This document shows positions 54,291 through 62,391 of a DNA stretch of 64,000 nucleotides, one piece after another. Within the stretch, counting starts at the first letter, position 1, and each line of letters opens with the position of its first letter. The DNA is taken from NCBI GenBank assembly GCA_036563505.1, contig DATCMH010000012.1, positions 62,001-126,000 of the forward strand. The letters are read 5' to 3'. Below the pieces are notes generated by a model. That model saw only the letters and a program-made list of their open reading frames with translations. It had not been told where the DNA came from and ran no database searches. The translations under genes and the position numbers were made by a program. The DNA comes from DATCMH01 sp036563505. Its GTDB lineage: Bacteria; Pseudomonadota; Alphaproteobacteria; Rhizobiales; Beijerinckiaceae.

Positions 54291-55568
54291 TCACCCATTC
54301 CTCTCCCGCTCCACGGCCCGCCAGCCGATGTCGCGGCGGCAGAAGCCCTCGGGCCAGTCGATCCTGTCCACGGCGGCGTAGGCCCTCTCTTGCGCCTCCG
54401 TCGCGCTCACGCCGAGGGCCGTCACGGCGAGCACCCGGCCGCCGTCGGCGAGGAGCCGGTCGCCGTCCTGCTTCGTGCCGGCGTGAAAAACGAGGGCGCC
54501 CGCGGCTTCGGCCGCGTCGACGCCCCGGATCGTGGTGCCGCGGCGCGGCGTCCCGGGATAGCCCCCCGCGGCGAGGATCACCGTGAGCGCCGTTTCGGGT
54601 GACCAGACCGGCGTGACCTCCGCGAGGCGCCCCTTGCGGGCCGCGACGAGGGCGTCGAGCAGGTCGGAGCGCAGGCGCGGCATGAGCACCTCGGCTTCCG
54701 GATCGCCGAAGCGGGTGTTGTACTCGATGAGCTTGGGACCATCGCGGGTCAGCATCAGGCCGGCATAGAGGATGCCGACGAAGGGCGCGTGGCGGGCCCG
54801 CATGCCCGCGAGCGTCGGCGCGATGATCTCGGCCATCACCCGCGCCTGCATCGCCTCGTCGAGGATCGGGGCCGGGGAATAGGCGCCCATGCCGCCCGTG
54901 TTGGGGCCCTCGTCGCCGTCATACGCGCGCTTGTGGTCCTGCGCCGTGCCGAAGGGCAGGGCGCGGGCGCCGTCGCAGAGCGCGAAGAAGCTCGCCTCCT
55001 CGCCCTCGAGATACTCCTCGATCACCACCTCGGCCCCGGCCGCGCCGAGTTCGCCGCCGAACATCCGCTCGAGCCCGGCCTCGGCCTCAGCAGGGCTCAT
55101 CGCCACGACGACGCCCTTGCCGGCGGTGAGCCCGTCGGCCTTGAGCACGATGGGCGCGCCCACCTGCGCGACGTAGGCCCGGGCCGCCGCCTTGTCCGTG
55201 AAGCGCGCGAACGCCGCCGTCGGGATCCCTTCCGCCTGGCAGAGCTCCTTCGTGAAGGCCTTGGAGCCTTCGAGCCGCGCCGCCGCCCGGCTCGGCCCGA
55301 AGGCGGCGATGCCCTCGGCCGCCAGGTCGTCGACGAGGCCTGCCACGAGCGGAGCCTCGGGGCCGACGACGACGAAGTCGATCCGCTCCCGGCGGCACAG
55401 CGCGACGATCGCCGCATGGTCGGAGACGTCGAGCGCGACGTTGGTGCCGAGCCGCGCCGTGCCCGGGTTGCCGGGGGCGATCAGAAGGCGCGCGCAGAGC
55501 GGGCTCTTCGTCAGAGCCCAGGCGAGGGCGTGCTCGCGCCCGCCGCCGCCGATGAGAAGGACGTTCAT
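54291..55568 (-). CDS. purD: Phosphoribosylamine-glycine ligase
   Basis: 425 residues, second step of purine synthesis (GAR synthetase). Start at 55568 (MNVLLIGGGGREHALAWALT), the typical PurD beginning. N-terminal GREHALAW, ATP-grasp with LKADGLTAGKGVVVAMSPAE, EEYLEGEEASFFALCDG, DHKRAYDGDEGPNTGGMGAY, IEYNTRFGDPEAEVLMPRL and C-terminal domain LTVILAAGGYPGTPRRGT. Complete. An in-frame upstream start exists at 55682 but overlaps the repeat element. Probably leads an operon with the hydrolase and phosphotransferase. Gap to xseA is divergent (526 bp). Confidence 0.97.
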   Translation of the reverse strand: MNVLLIGGGGREHALAWALTKSPLCARLLIAPGNPGTARLGTNVALDVSDHAAIVALCRRERIDFVVVGPEAPLVAGLVDDLAAEGIAAFGPSRAAARLEGSKAFTKELCQAEGIPTAAFARFTDKAAARAYVAQVGAPIVLKADGLTAGKGVVVAMSPAEAEAGLERMFGGELGAAGAEVVIEEYLEGEEASFFALCDGARALPFGTAQDHKRAYDGDEGPNTGGMGAYSPAPILDEAMQARVMAEIIAPTLAGMRARHAPFVGILYAGLMLTRDGPKLIEYNTRFGDPEAEVLMPRLRSDLLDALVAARKGRLAEVTPVWSPETALTVILAAGGYPGTPRRGTTIRGVDAAEAAGALVFHAGTKQDGDRLLADGGRVLAVTALGVSATEAQERAYAAVDRIDWPEGFCRRDIGWRAVERERNG

Positions 55569-55683
55569 GATCTTTGGCCCTCGCCGCCCGCGTCCATGCG
55601 CCAGCTTCGGGCGGGGATCAATGGTTCTGACAGCGGGCGCTGCGCTTCGCGGAGGCGATCCCCACCTCATCGCTTCTTCCATG

Positions 55684-55956
55684 TCATGGCCGGCCTTGAG
55701 CCGGCCAACTCGGTTCAGAAGCTTTCACGTTTCGGTATCGAGGTTCGCGGGTCGAGCCCGCGAACGACATCGATGACGTTCTGAGCGACTCGGGTCTACG
55801 CCCAGCACCCCTCATCCGCCCTCCTTCGGAGAGCACCTTCTCCCGCAGAGGGGAGAAGGTGGCGCGGCCCAACCCTCTCCCCTTTGCGGGAGAGGGTGGC
55901 CGGCGAAGCCGGCCGGGAGAGGGGGCGCTCGCGCAAGCGAGTGCTCGGCGCCAGCC
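55684..55956 (+). repeat. Composite palindromic intergenic element, copy 5
   Basis: 273 bp in the 526-bp gap between divergent purD and xseA. Module B at 55684-55770, a 36-nt spacer, then block C2 at 55807-55956; the length and spacing are almost identical to copy 2 at 40512. The remaining bases of the gap (55569-55683 and 55957-56094) hold only the 17-bp tandem repeat at 55971 and no gene. Confidence 0.85.
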
Positions 55957-55970
55957 ACCCCCCACCTCCC

Positions 55971-56021
55971 CACACCAGCACCCTCCCCACACCAGCACCC
56001 TCCCCACACCAGCACGCTCCC
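55971..56021 (+). repeat. 17-bp tandem repeat, three copies
   Basis: CACACCAGCACCCTCCC at 55971-55987 and 55988-56004, with a third copy at 56005-56021 carrying one change (C to G). Immediately downstream of element copy 5 and 73 bp before the xseA start. Probably slippage-prone. Confidence 0.9.
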
Positions 56022-56094
56022 CCATCCAGCGCCCCGCTTTGCGCTCCGCCCCCGAACGGCCTACACCCACCCCCATGAGATCCGAGCCCTCCTG

Positions 56095-57693
56095 ATGGCC
56101 CTCGACGCGCGAAAAGCTCCCACGAACGCCAGCGAATGGTCCGTCTCCGAGCTCGCGGGCGCCCTCAAGCGCACGCTGGAGGACGCCTACGGCTACGTGC
56201 GCCTGAAAGGGGAGGTCTCGGGCTACCGCGGCCCGCATTCGTCGGGCCACTGCTACTTCTCGCTGAAAGATCAGGGCGCCCGCATCGACGCGGTGATCTG
56301 GAAGGGCACGTTCGCGCGGCTCAAAGTTCGGCCGCAGGAAGGGCTCGAGGTCGTGGCCTTGGGGAAGATCACCACCTTCCCGGGCAAGTCGGCCTATCAG
56401 ATCGTCGTCGATTCCCTCGAGCCCGCCGGCATCGGCGCGCTGATGGCGCTGCTGGAGGAGCGGCGGCGCAAGCTCGCGGCGGAAGGGCTCTTCGACGACA
56501 CCCGCAAGCGGCGCCTGCCTTATCTGCCGAAGGTGATCGGCGTCGTCACCTCGCCGACCGGCGCCGTCATCCGCGACATCCTGCACCGGCTGGAAGACCG
56601 CTTTCCGCGCCACGTCCTCGTCTGGCCCGTGCGGGTGCAGGGCGAGGCGAGCGGCGAGGAAGTGGCCGCGGCGATCCGGGGCTTCAACGCTTTGCCGCCC
56701 GGCGGTTCAATCCCGCGGCCGGACGTGCTCATCGTCGCCCGGGGCGGCGGCTCCATCGAGGATCTGTGGGGCTTCAACGACGAGGCCGTGGTGCGCGCCG
56801 CCGCCGAGAGCCGCATCCCCCTCGTCTCAGCGGTGGGTCACGAGACCGACTGGACGCTCATCGACCACGCGGCAGACCTGCGCGCCCCGACGCCGACGGG
56901 CGCCGCCGAGATGGTGGTGCCGGTCCGCGCCGACCTCTTGGGCCAGGTGGGCGACCTCGCCCGCCGGCACCGGGAAACGGTGCTGCGCCTCCTCGACCGG
57001 CGCCGCCAGGAGCTGCGCTCGGCCGCCCGCGCCCTGCCGTCGCCGGAGGCTTTGCTCGCGACCAAGCGCCAGCGCCTCGATCTCGCCGCCGCGCGCCTCG
57101 CCCCGGCGCTGCAGCGCAACGCCCGCGGCTTTCAGGCCAGGCTCGGGGAAGCAAGCCGCCGGCTCGCGGCGCGGTCTCCTGCGACGACCCTGGCGCGGGC
57201 GCGGGCGCGGCTCGATGCGGTGGACCGGCGACCGTCGGAGGCCCTCGACCGCCTCGTCGCGGCCCGCCGCGAGCGCCTGACCCAGGTGGAGCGCCGTCTT
57301 CAGGCAGCGCGGGGCGCTTTCGCCACGGCGCAGCGCCTCACCGTGCAGCGCCAGCGCGAGCAGGTCATCGCGGCATTCCAGCGGCTCGTCGGGGCCCAGG
57401 CGCGCCGGCAGGAGCGCCGCCGCGAGAGCTTGGGGCGTCTCGCCCAGCTTCTCGACGCTTTCAGCTACAAATCGGTGCTGGAGCGCGGCTTCGCCCTGGT
57501 GCGCGACGCCGAGGGCCAGCCGATCCGCCAAGCCGCGGCCGTGGCGGCGGGCCAGGCCCTCGCGCTCCAGTTCGCCGACGGGGCTGTGCGTGCCACCGCC
57601 GAAGGCGGGCCGCGCCAGCCCCGGAAGGCGAAGGCTGCGGACGCGTCGCCCCAGCCCACACCGCCCTCCCAGGGTACGCTCTTCGAGGCTTAG
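56095..57693 (+). CDS. xseA: Exodeoxyribonuclease VII large subunit
   Basis: 532 residues. N-terminal OB-fold (SVSELAGALKRTLEDAYGYV, then LKGEVSGYRGPHSSGHCYFS and LKDQGARIDAVIWKG), then the catalytic domain (GVVTSPTGAVIRDILHRLED, RPDVLIVARGGGSIEDLWGF, and AVGHETDWTLIDHAADLRAP with TPTGAAE), then a coiled-coil region. Degrades single-stranded DNA to oligonucleotides together with XseB. xseB is not next to it. Start ATG at 56095 is the first in frame after the repeats. Followed by DUF2093. Confidence 0.96.
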   Translation: MALDARKAPTNASEWSVSELAGALKRTLEDAYGYVRLKGEVSGYRGPHSSGHCYFSLKDQGARIDAVIWKGTFARLKVRPQEGLEVVALGKITTFPGKSAYQIVVDSLEPAGIGALMALLEERRRKLAAEGLFDDTRKRRLPYLPKVIGVVTSPTGAVIRDILHRLEDRFPRHVLVWPVRVQGEASGEEVAAAIRGFNALPPGGSIPRPDVLIVARGGGSIEDLWGFNDEAVVRAAAESRIPLVSAVGHETDWTLIDHAADLRAPTPTGAAEMVVPVRADLLGQVGDLARRHRETVLRLLDRRRQELRSAARALPSPEALLATKRQRLDLAAARLAPALQRNARGFQARLGEASRRLAARSPATTLARARARLDAVDRRPSEALDRLVAARRERLTQVERRLQAARGAFATAQRLTVQRQREQVIAAFQRLVGAQARRQERRRESLGRLAQLLDAFSYKSVLERGFALVRDAEGQPIRQAAAVAAGQALALQFADGAVRATAEGGPRQPRKAKAADASPQPTPPSQGTLFEA

Positions 57694-57817
57694 ATCGGCA
57701 CCCGCCGCCGCGCGAAGCCTTTCCCGACGGGCGGCGTTGGGCCATAAGGCCGGCTGGCACGACGGCGTCGGCGCGGCACGGACCGCGCCTTCGGAGACCC
57801 TGGCCGAGGACATGGCG

Positions 57818-58030
57818 ATGAACAGGTTCGAGGGCGGCGGGGAGGCGGTGGTCGAGTACCTCGACAGCAACCTGCGCATCGTGAAGCCCGGCGCCTACGT
57901 GCGCTGCGCCGTCACGGGCGAGCGCATCCCGCTCGACCAGCTCAAATACTGGAGCGTTGAGCACCAGGAGGCCTATGCCTCGCCCGAGGCCGTGCTCCAG
58001 CGCCTTAAGGCGAAGCCCGCGCGCGGCTGA
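57818..58030 (+). CDS. DUF2093 family protein
   Basis: 70 residues. Start at 57818 (ATG) because GAGGA is about 8 nt upstream; the ATG at 57812 is too close to that site. Sequence: GGGEAVVEYLDSNLRIVKPG, then AYVRCAVTGERIPLDQLKYW, SVEHQEAYASPEAVLQRLK. This is the compact DUF2093 pattern, a small alphaproteobacterial family of unknown function, recognised by the CAVTG and LDQLKYWSVEHQE blocks. The 3' end overlaps lpxK convergently by 26 bp. Confidence 0.85.
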   Translation: MNRFEGGGEAVVEYLDSNLRIVKPGAYVRCAVTGERIPLDQLKYWSVEHQEAYASPEAVLQRLKAKPARG

Positions 58031-59027
58031 GACTCTCCGCCAGGAGCGCGTCGAGGGCGGCAGGCTCGGCGAGCGCGAGCGCGACCGGCAGGGCTTCGAT
58101 GGCACCCGACGCACCGGCTGTCGCCGCATCCCCGCGCAAGCGGACCAGATCCTTCTCCGTCGTGACGAGGCTGAGCCCGGCCCGGGCCGCCTCGGCTACG
58201 AGGGCTTCGATCTCGGCGGCCGCGTAGGCGTGGTGGTCCGGGAAGGGGCGGTGCAGGACGACCTCGGCGCCGAGCTCGGCGAGCGTCGCGAAGAATTTGT
58301 CCGGGCGGCCGATCCCGGCGAAGGCGAGGAGGCGCCTTCCTTTCATACCTTCCGCAACGGCGGGGTCGGGCAGCAGGCTGCCTCGCAGCACCGGCAATCC
58401 GCGCTCCTCGGCCGCCCGCGCTACCGCAGCACCGGCCTCGCCCGCGCCGACGAGAATGAGCCCGTGCACCCGCGGCCACTGCGCTGCCGCCGGCGCGCGC
58501 AGTGGCCCCGCGGGGAAAGTGAGGCCGTTGCCGAGCCCGACGCCCGCGTCCACCACCGCGAGCGCGAGGTCCTTGGCGAGCGACGGATTCTGCAGGCCGT
58601 CGTCCATGACGATGACCGTGGCGCCCTTCCGCGCGCAGAGTGCGGCGCCGGCGACCCGGTCCCGGGCCACCACCGTCGGCGCGGCGCGGGCGAGCAGCAG
58701 GGGCTCGTCGCCCACCTCCCGGCTGCCGTGGCGCTCCGGGTCGACCCGAACCGGGCCGGGAAGAGAGCCGCCGTATCCCCGGGTCAGGAAGGCGGGGCGC
58801 TCGCCGAAAGCCTCAAGGCGGGTTGCGATGGCGAGCGCCGTCGGGGTCTTGCCCGTGCCGCCGAGGGTGAAGTTGCCGACGCAGATCACGGGCAGGGCGG
58901 CCCGCGCGCCCCGGCGCGCCATCCGCCGGGCGGCGAGAAGGCCGTAGAGAGCCCCCAGCGGCTGAAGGGCGCGGGCGGCGAGCCCCGGCCGGGGCTCCTG
59001 CCAGAAGGCGGGCGCTTCGAGCCTCAC
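58005..59027 (-). CDS. lpxK: Tetraacyldisaccharide 4'-kinase
   Basis: 340 residues, phosphorylates the lipid A precursor at the 4' position. Start is a GTG at 59027 overlapping the waaA stop by 4 bp (GTGA). Walker A is CVGNFTLGGTGKTPTALAIA; other family blocks are PAFLTRGYGGSLPGPVRVDP, VGDEPLLLARAAPTVVARDR, VIVMDDGLQNPSLAKDLALA, GNGLTFPAGPLR and VTTEKDLVRL. Inner-membrane associated by the N-terminal helix region (LQPLGALYGLLAARRMARRG). Last gene of the Kdo/lipid A run on this strand. Confidence 0.96.
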   Translation of the reverse strand: MRLEAPAFWQEPRPGLAARALQPLGALYGLLAARRMARRGARAALPVICVGNFTLGGTGKTPTALAIATRLEAFGERPAFLTRGYGGSLPGPVRVDPERHGSREVGDEPLLLARAAPTVVARDRVAGAALCARKGATVIVMDDGLQNPSLAKDLALAVVDAGVGLGNGLTFPAGPLRAPAAAQWPRVHGLILVGAGEAGAAVARAAEERGLPVLRGSLLPDPAVAEGMKGRRLLAFAGIGRPDKFFATLAELGAEVVLHRPFPDHHAYAAAEIEALVAEAARAGLSLVTTEKDLVRLRGDAATAGASGAIEALPVALALAEPAALDALLAESLSRARASP

Positions 59028-60322
59028 CCCGCGGCGCCCAGGGCGACCCGGGGCAGGAGAGGGTCGATGGCGCGAAGCGTGCGCTCGAGGGCGCCGCCCT
59101 GCTCCGCCGCGACCTCGCCGGCGGCGCGGGCCATGTCGCGCACGAGGCCGGGATCGGCGAGGAGGTCGCCGAGCGCGCGGGTCAGGCCCTCGCCGTCGGG
59201 GACCTCGAGCGCGCCGCCGGCCCCGTCGAAGGTGGAGAAGATCGCCGTGAAATTGTGGACGTGAGGACCGTGCAGCAGGGCCGAGCCGAGCTTCGCCGCC
59301 TCGATCGGGTTCTGGCCGCCATGGGGCACGAGGGAGCCGCCCATGAAGACGAGGGGGCTGAGGCGGTAGAACAGGCCGAGCTCGCCCACCGTGTCGGCGA
59401 TGTAGAGGTCCGTTCCGGAATGCGGGTCCTCGCGCCGGGAGCGCTGCGCCGTGGTCAGGCCTTCGGCCGCCGCGAGCCCCGCCACCTCGTCGCCGCGATG
59501 GGGGTGGCGCGGCGCGACGATGGTGAGAAGGCGCGGGTGGCGGGGGGCAAGTGCCCGGTGCGCCGCCGCGAGATGCGCTTCTTCGCCCGGATGCGTGCTC
59601 GCCGCCACCCAGAGAGGGCGCCCGGCGACGAGGCCTGACAGGCGCGCCACCTCGCGGGGATCGGCCGGCGGGGCGGGAGCGTCGAATTTGAGGTTGCCGA
59701 CGACGCTCACCCGCGGTGCGCCGAGCCGCAGCAGCCGCCGTCCGTCCTCCTCGCTCTGAGCGAGGCACAGCGCGAACCCAGCGAGAAGGCTGCCTGCGAT
59801 GTCGGGAAAACGCTGCCAGCGGGCGAAGGAGCGCTCCGAGAGGCGGGCGTTGAGGAGCGCGCGGGGGATGCCGCGCCGGTCGAGGGCCAGCAGCATGTTC
59901 GGCCAGATCTCGGACTCGGCGAAGAGCGCGAGGTCGGGCCGCCAATGGTCGAGGAAGCGCGCGACGTAGCGGGGCACGTCGAGGGGGACGTATTGATGCG
60001 CGGCTCCCGGCGGCAGGCGCCGCGCCACGAGCTCGGCGGAGGTGCGGGTGCCGGAGGTGACGAGCACGGCAAGGCCCTGCTGCGCCAGTCGTTCGACGAC
60101 GGGCAGCACCGCGAGCGTCTCGCCGAGGCTCGCGCCGTGCACCCAGACAAGGGGCACGCCCTCCGGCCGCAAGCGGCCCGGGATGCCGCGCCGCTCGCCG
60201 ATGCGCGCCGGATCCTCCTTGCCCCTTCGCCGCCGCCACGCCAGCAATCCGAGCGCCGCCGGCTCCAGGAGCGACAGGCCGATCCGGTAGGCGACGAGAG
60301 GCGGCGGCACCCGGGCGCTCAT
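59024..60322 (-). CDS. waaA: 3-deoxy-D-manno-octulosonic acid transferase
   Basis: 432 residues, adds Kdo to lipid A at the inner membrane (GT30). Start is the ATG at 60320-60322, overlapping DUF374 by 4 bp. Motifs: N-terminal glycine-rich nucleotide region VWVHGASLGETLAVLPVVER, LALFAESEIWPNMLLALDRR, NARLSERSFARWQRFPDIAG, and the C-terminal sugar-nucleotide site VAASTHPGEEAHLAAAHRAL, DTVGELGLFYRLSPLVFMGG and GGQNPIEAAKLG. An N-terminal hydrophobic anchor (YRIGLSLLEPAALGLLA) is present. Coupled with lpxK (4 bp) and DUF374 (4 bp). Confidence 0.96.
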   Translation of the reverse strand: MSARVPPPLVAYRIGLSLLEPAALGLLAWRRRRGKEDPARIGERRGIPGRLRPEGVPLVWVHGASLGETLAVLPVVERLAQQGLAVLVTSGTRTSAELVARRLPPGAAHQYVPLDVPRYVARFLDHWRPDLALFAESEIWPNMLLALDRRGIPRALLNARLSERSFARWQRFPDIAGSLLAGFALCLAQSEEDGRRLLRLGAPRVSVVGNLKFDAPAPPADPREVARLSGLVAGRPLWVAASTHPGEEAHLAAAHRALAPRHPRLLTIVAPRHPHRGDEVAGLAAAEGLTTAQRSRREDPHSGTDLYIADTVGELGLFYRLSPLVFMGGSLVPHGGQNPIEAAKLGSALLHGPHVHNFTAIFSTFDGAGGALEVPDGEGLTRALGDLLADPGLVRDMARAAGEVAAEQGGALERTLRAIDPLLPRVALGAAG

Positions 60323-61059
60323 GCGGGAAGGCTCTCCGGAGCCGGGCGCCGAAGCGCGGCGCCAGGGTCCTCGCCCCCGACGAGGGCGTAGGCGCGAACG
60401 TGAACCCGGTCGAGCTCCCGCTCGACGGCGAGCCGCGCAATGGCAACGGCCGCCGCGTCGGCGTCGGAGGGAACGTGGATGGGCTCGCCCAGCACCATGG
60501 CGCCCCGCCCGAAGGGCAGACCGAGGCTCGCCCGGTCCCAGCTGTCGAAGACGCGCCGCCGGCTCGTCGTCACGGCCACCGGCACGATGGGACGCCCGGA
60601 ATGCTTGGCGAGCAGAACGATGCCCTCGCCGCAGACCCGGGCGATCTTCGGGACGTCGGCGGTCATCACCACCATCTCGCCGCCGGCCAGCGCCCGCAGC
60701 ATTTCCCGGGTCGCGGCGACGCCGCCTTTGGCGCGGAAATCGCGCCCCCGCGCGCCCGAGCCGCGGATCGGCCGGACGCCGAGATGGCGCAGGGCCGCGG
60801 CGTTGAGCTCGCCGTCGCCCGAGCGCGAGACGAGGCTCGCGGCCCGGTCCTGCGGGCGCTTGGCGAAGTGGATCATGAAGTGCTGGCCGTGCCACATGGC
60901 CGCGATGACGGGCATCATCGGGCCGATGCGGTCATAGGCGTCGGCCGGCTCCATGACGAAGCGGTTGGTGCGCTGGACGAGGTCGAGATAGCGCGCGAAG
61001 AGGTAGCCGGCGGTCTCCTGCGCCGGGCGGCTGCGGCTGACGCGCTTGAGGACGCCCAT
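60319..61059 (-). CDS. DUF374 (lysophospholipid acyltransferase-like) protein
   Basis: 246 residues. DUF374 proteins belong to the LPLAT superfamily. The acyltransferase signature HX4D/E appears in altered form: MWHGQHFMIHFAKRPQDRAA, then RGSGARGRDFRAKGGVAATR and VVMTADVPKIARVCGEGIVL, followed by GRPIVPVAVTTSRRRVFDSW and FGRGAMVLGEPIHVPSDAD. Predicted membrane associated without obvious long helices. Gene order lpxK-waaA-DUF374 is conserved in Hyphomicrobiales, suggesting a role in lipid A acylation or transport. The substrate is unproven. It overlaps waaA by 4 bp, and the next gene upstream ends 10 bp away. Confidence 0.9.
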   Translation of the reverse strand: MGVLKRVSRSRPAQETAGYLFARYLDLVQRTNRFVMEPADAYDRIGPMMPVIAAMWHGQHFMIHFAKRPQDRAASLVSRSGDGELNAAALRHLGVRPIRGSGARGRDFRAKGGVAATREMLRALAGGEMVVMTADVPKIARVCGEGIVLLAKHSGRPIVPVAVTTSRRRVFDSWDRASLGLPFGRGAMVLGEPIHVPSDADAAAVAIARLAVERELDRVHVRAYALVGGEDPGAALRRPAPESLPA

Positions 61060-61069
61060 CGTCGCCGCG

Positions 61070-61303
61070 TCAGGCCGACGGATCGAGCAGACGGTGCAGG
61101 TGAACGATGAAGTAGCGCATCTGCGCGTTGTCGACGGTGGCCTGGGCCTTGCCCTTCCAGGCCGCGTAGGCCGTGGCGTAGTTCGGAAAGACGCCGACGA
61201 TGTCGAGCTTCGACAGGTCGCGGAACTCGGTGCCGTCGAGGCGGGTCAGCTCGCCGCCGAAGACGAGATGCGGCAGCTGCTTGGCGGCGGGGGTATCAGT
61301 CAT
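61070..61303 (-). CDS. DUF4170 family protein
   Basis: 77 residues. The ATG at 61303 (MTDTPAAKQLPHLVFGGELT) fits the family start; a longer frame to 61351 is not needed. Remaining sequence: RLDGTEFRDLSKLDIVGVFP, NYATAYAAWKGKAQATVDNA, MRYFIVHLHRLLDP. The WKGKAQATVDNAxMRYFIVHLHRLLDP core is the DUF4170 hallmark in alphaproteobacteria. Always near waaA/lpxK in these genomes, so linked to lipid A-Kdo assembly by context only; molecular function unknown. Confidence 0.9.
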   Translation of the reverse strand: MTDTPAAKQLPHLVFGGELTRLDGTEFRDLSKLDIVGVFPNYATAYAAWKGKAQATVDNAQMRYFIVHLHRLLDPSA

Positions 61304-61375
61304 GGCGCGGTCTCTGGGCCAAGTTATCTGGCCGGAGGCTCGGCCGGACACATGAGGGAAACGGGCGGGCGGCGC

Positions 61376-62209
61376 TCAGCGCTGGGCGGCGGCGTCCCGG
61401 CCCGCCGTCATGGCCTCGATCACCGCGGGATGCAAGCCGCGGGACACCGCGACGAGCTCGCCGTGGATCGGTTCGGGGCGATTGTAGGCCGGCTCGACCC
61501 CGTCGAAGCCGGAGAGCACGCCCCCGGCCTCGGCAAGGATAAGGTCGGCCGCGGCGATGTCCCAATCGCGAGCGTTGCCCGAGACGAGGCCGACATCGAT
61601 GCTGCCCTCGGCCACGCGGGCGATGCGCAAGGCGAGCGATGGGACCCGGGCGAGGCGCTCGACCCGCCCCACCCGGCGCTCGACATGATCGATGAGGGGC
61701 TTGGGGCCCGACAGGCCGGCGCCGCCGAGCTTGGCTTGCCGCGAGACCTGGATCGGCTGGCCGTTGCGCTGCGCGCCGGCCCCGGCCAGCGCCTCGTAGA
61801 CCACTCCGTGCGCCGGAGCCTCGACGAGGCCGATGAGCGGGCGTCCGTCGGCGAGAAGCGCCACGGCCACGGACCAGTCTCGGTCGCCCGAGAGGAAGGC
61901 CCGGGTGCCGTCGATCGGGTCGACGATCCAGACGAGCCGCCGGGACATCCGGGCAGGGTCATCGGCGGTTTCCTCCGAGAGCCAGCCGGCCTCGGGCAGG
62001 AGACGCGATAAGGCCACCTTCAGGAAGGCGTCGACGGCGACGTCGGCCTCCGTCACCGGCGACCCGCCGGCCTTGGACCAGATCCGGGCGGAGGTTTTCT
62101 GGCCCTCCCGAAAGTAGGTGTTCGCCATCGCCCCGGCCTCGCGCACGGTCTGGCGGAGCGCGAGGCGCAGGGGCGCGAGGTCGGGAAGGGAACTCATCGT
62201 CGGCATCAT
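61376..62209 (-). CDS. Inositol-monophosphatase/CysQ-like phosphatase
   Basis: 277 residues from the ATG at 62209 (others at 62206 and 62197 are possible; no clear ribosome site). The metal-binding motif DPIDGTRAFLSGDRDWSVAV and the C-terminal WDIAAADLILAEAGGVLSGF are the IMPase signatures. Candidate activities are 3'(2'),5'-bisphosphate nucleotidase (CysQ), histidinol phosphatase or inositol phosphatase. In Hyphomicrobiales this gene stands next to DUF4170-DUF374-waaA, as here. Gap to DUF4170 is 72 bp. Confidence 0.9.
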   Translation of the reverse strand: MMPTMSSLPDLAPLRLALRQTVREAGAMANTYFREGQKTSARIWSKAGGSPVTEADVAVDAFLKVALSRLLPEAGWLSEETADDPARMSRRLVWIVDPIDGTRAFLSGDRDWSVAVALLADGRPLIGLVEAPAHGVVYEALAGAGAQRNGQPIQVSRQAKLGGAGLSGPKPLIDHVERRVGRVERLARVPSLALRIARVAEGSIDVGLVSGNARDWDIAAADLILAEAGGVLSGFDGVEPAYNRPEPIHGELVAVSRGLHPAVIEAMTAGRDAAAQR

Positions 62210-62391
62210 CGCGGGCAAGCGGCGGGGACGGCAAGGCGTTCCGTGATGCCTGCAAGACTTGTGCAAGGCATTCTGTCGCAAGGACCCCCGGCAAGCATCC
62301 GTTCAGCATCCGCCCGAAAAGGGCCCCTGAAACCAGGCGTTTACCCCGTGCCTTAAGCCCCTGGCGGGACGGCAGCCCGCATGCTCACCCC

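Noticed and set aside
35760..55956. CRISPR array
   Set aside because: The repeats are five dispersed copies tens of kilobases apart with no regular spacers and no cas genes.
55796..56095. Short frames within composite element copy 5 and the tandem repeat
   Set aside because: They consist of translated palindromes (Pro/His/Arg-rich), overlap on both strands and have no ribosome site.
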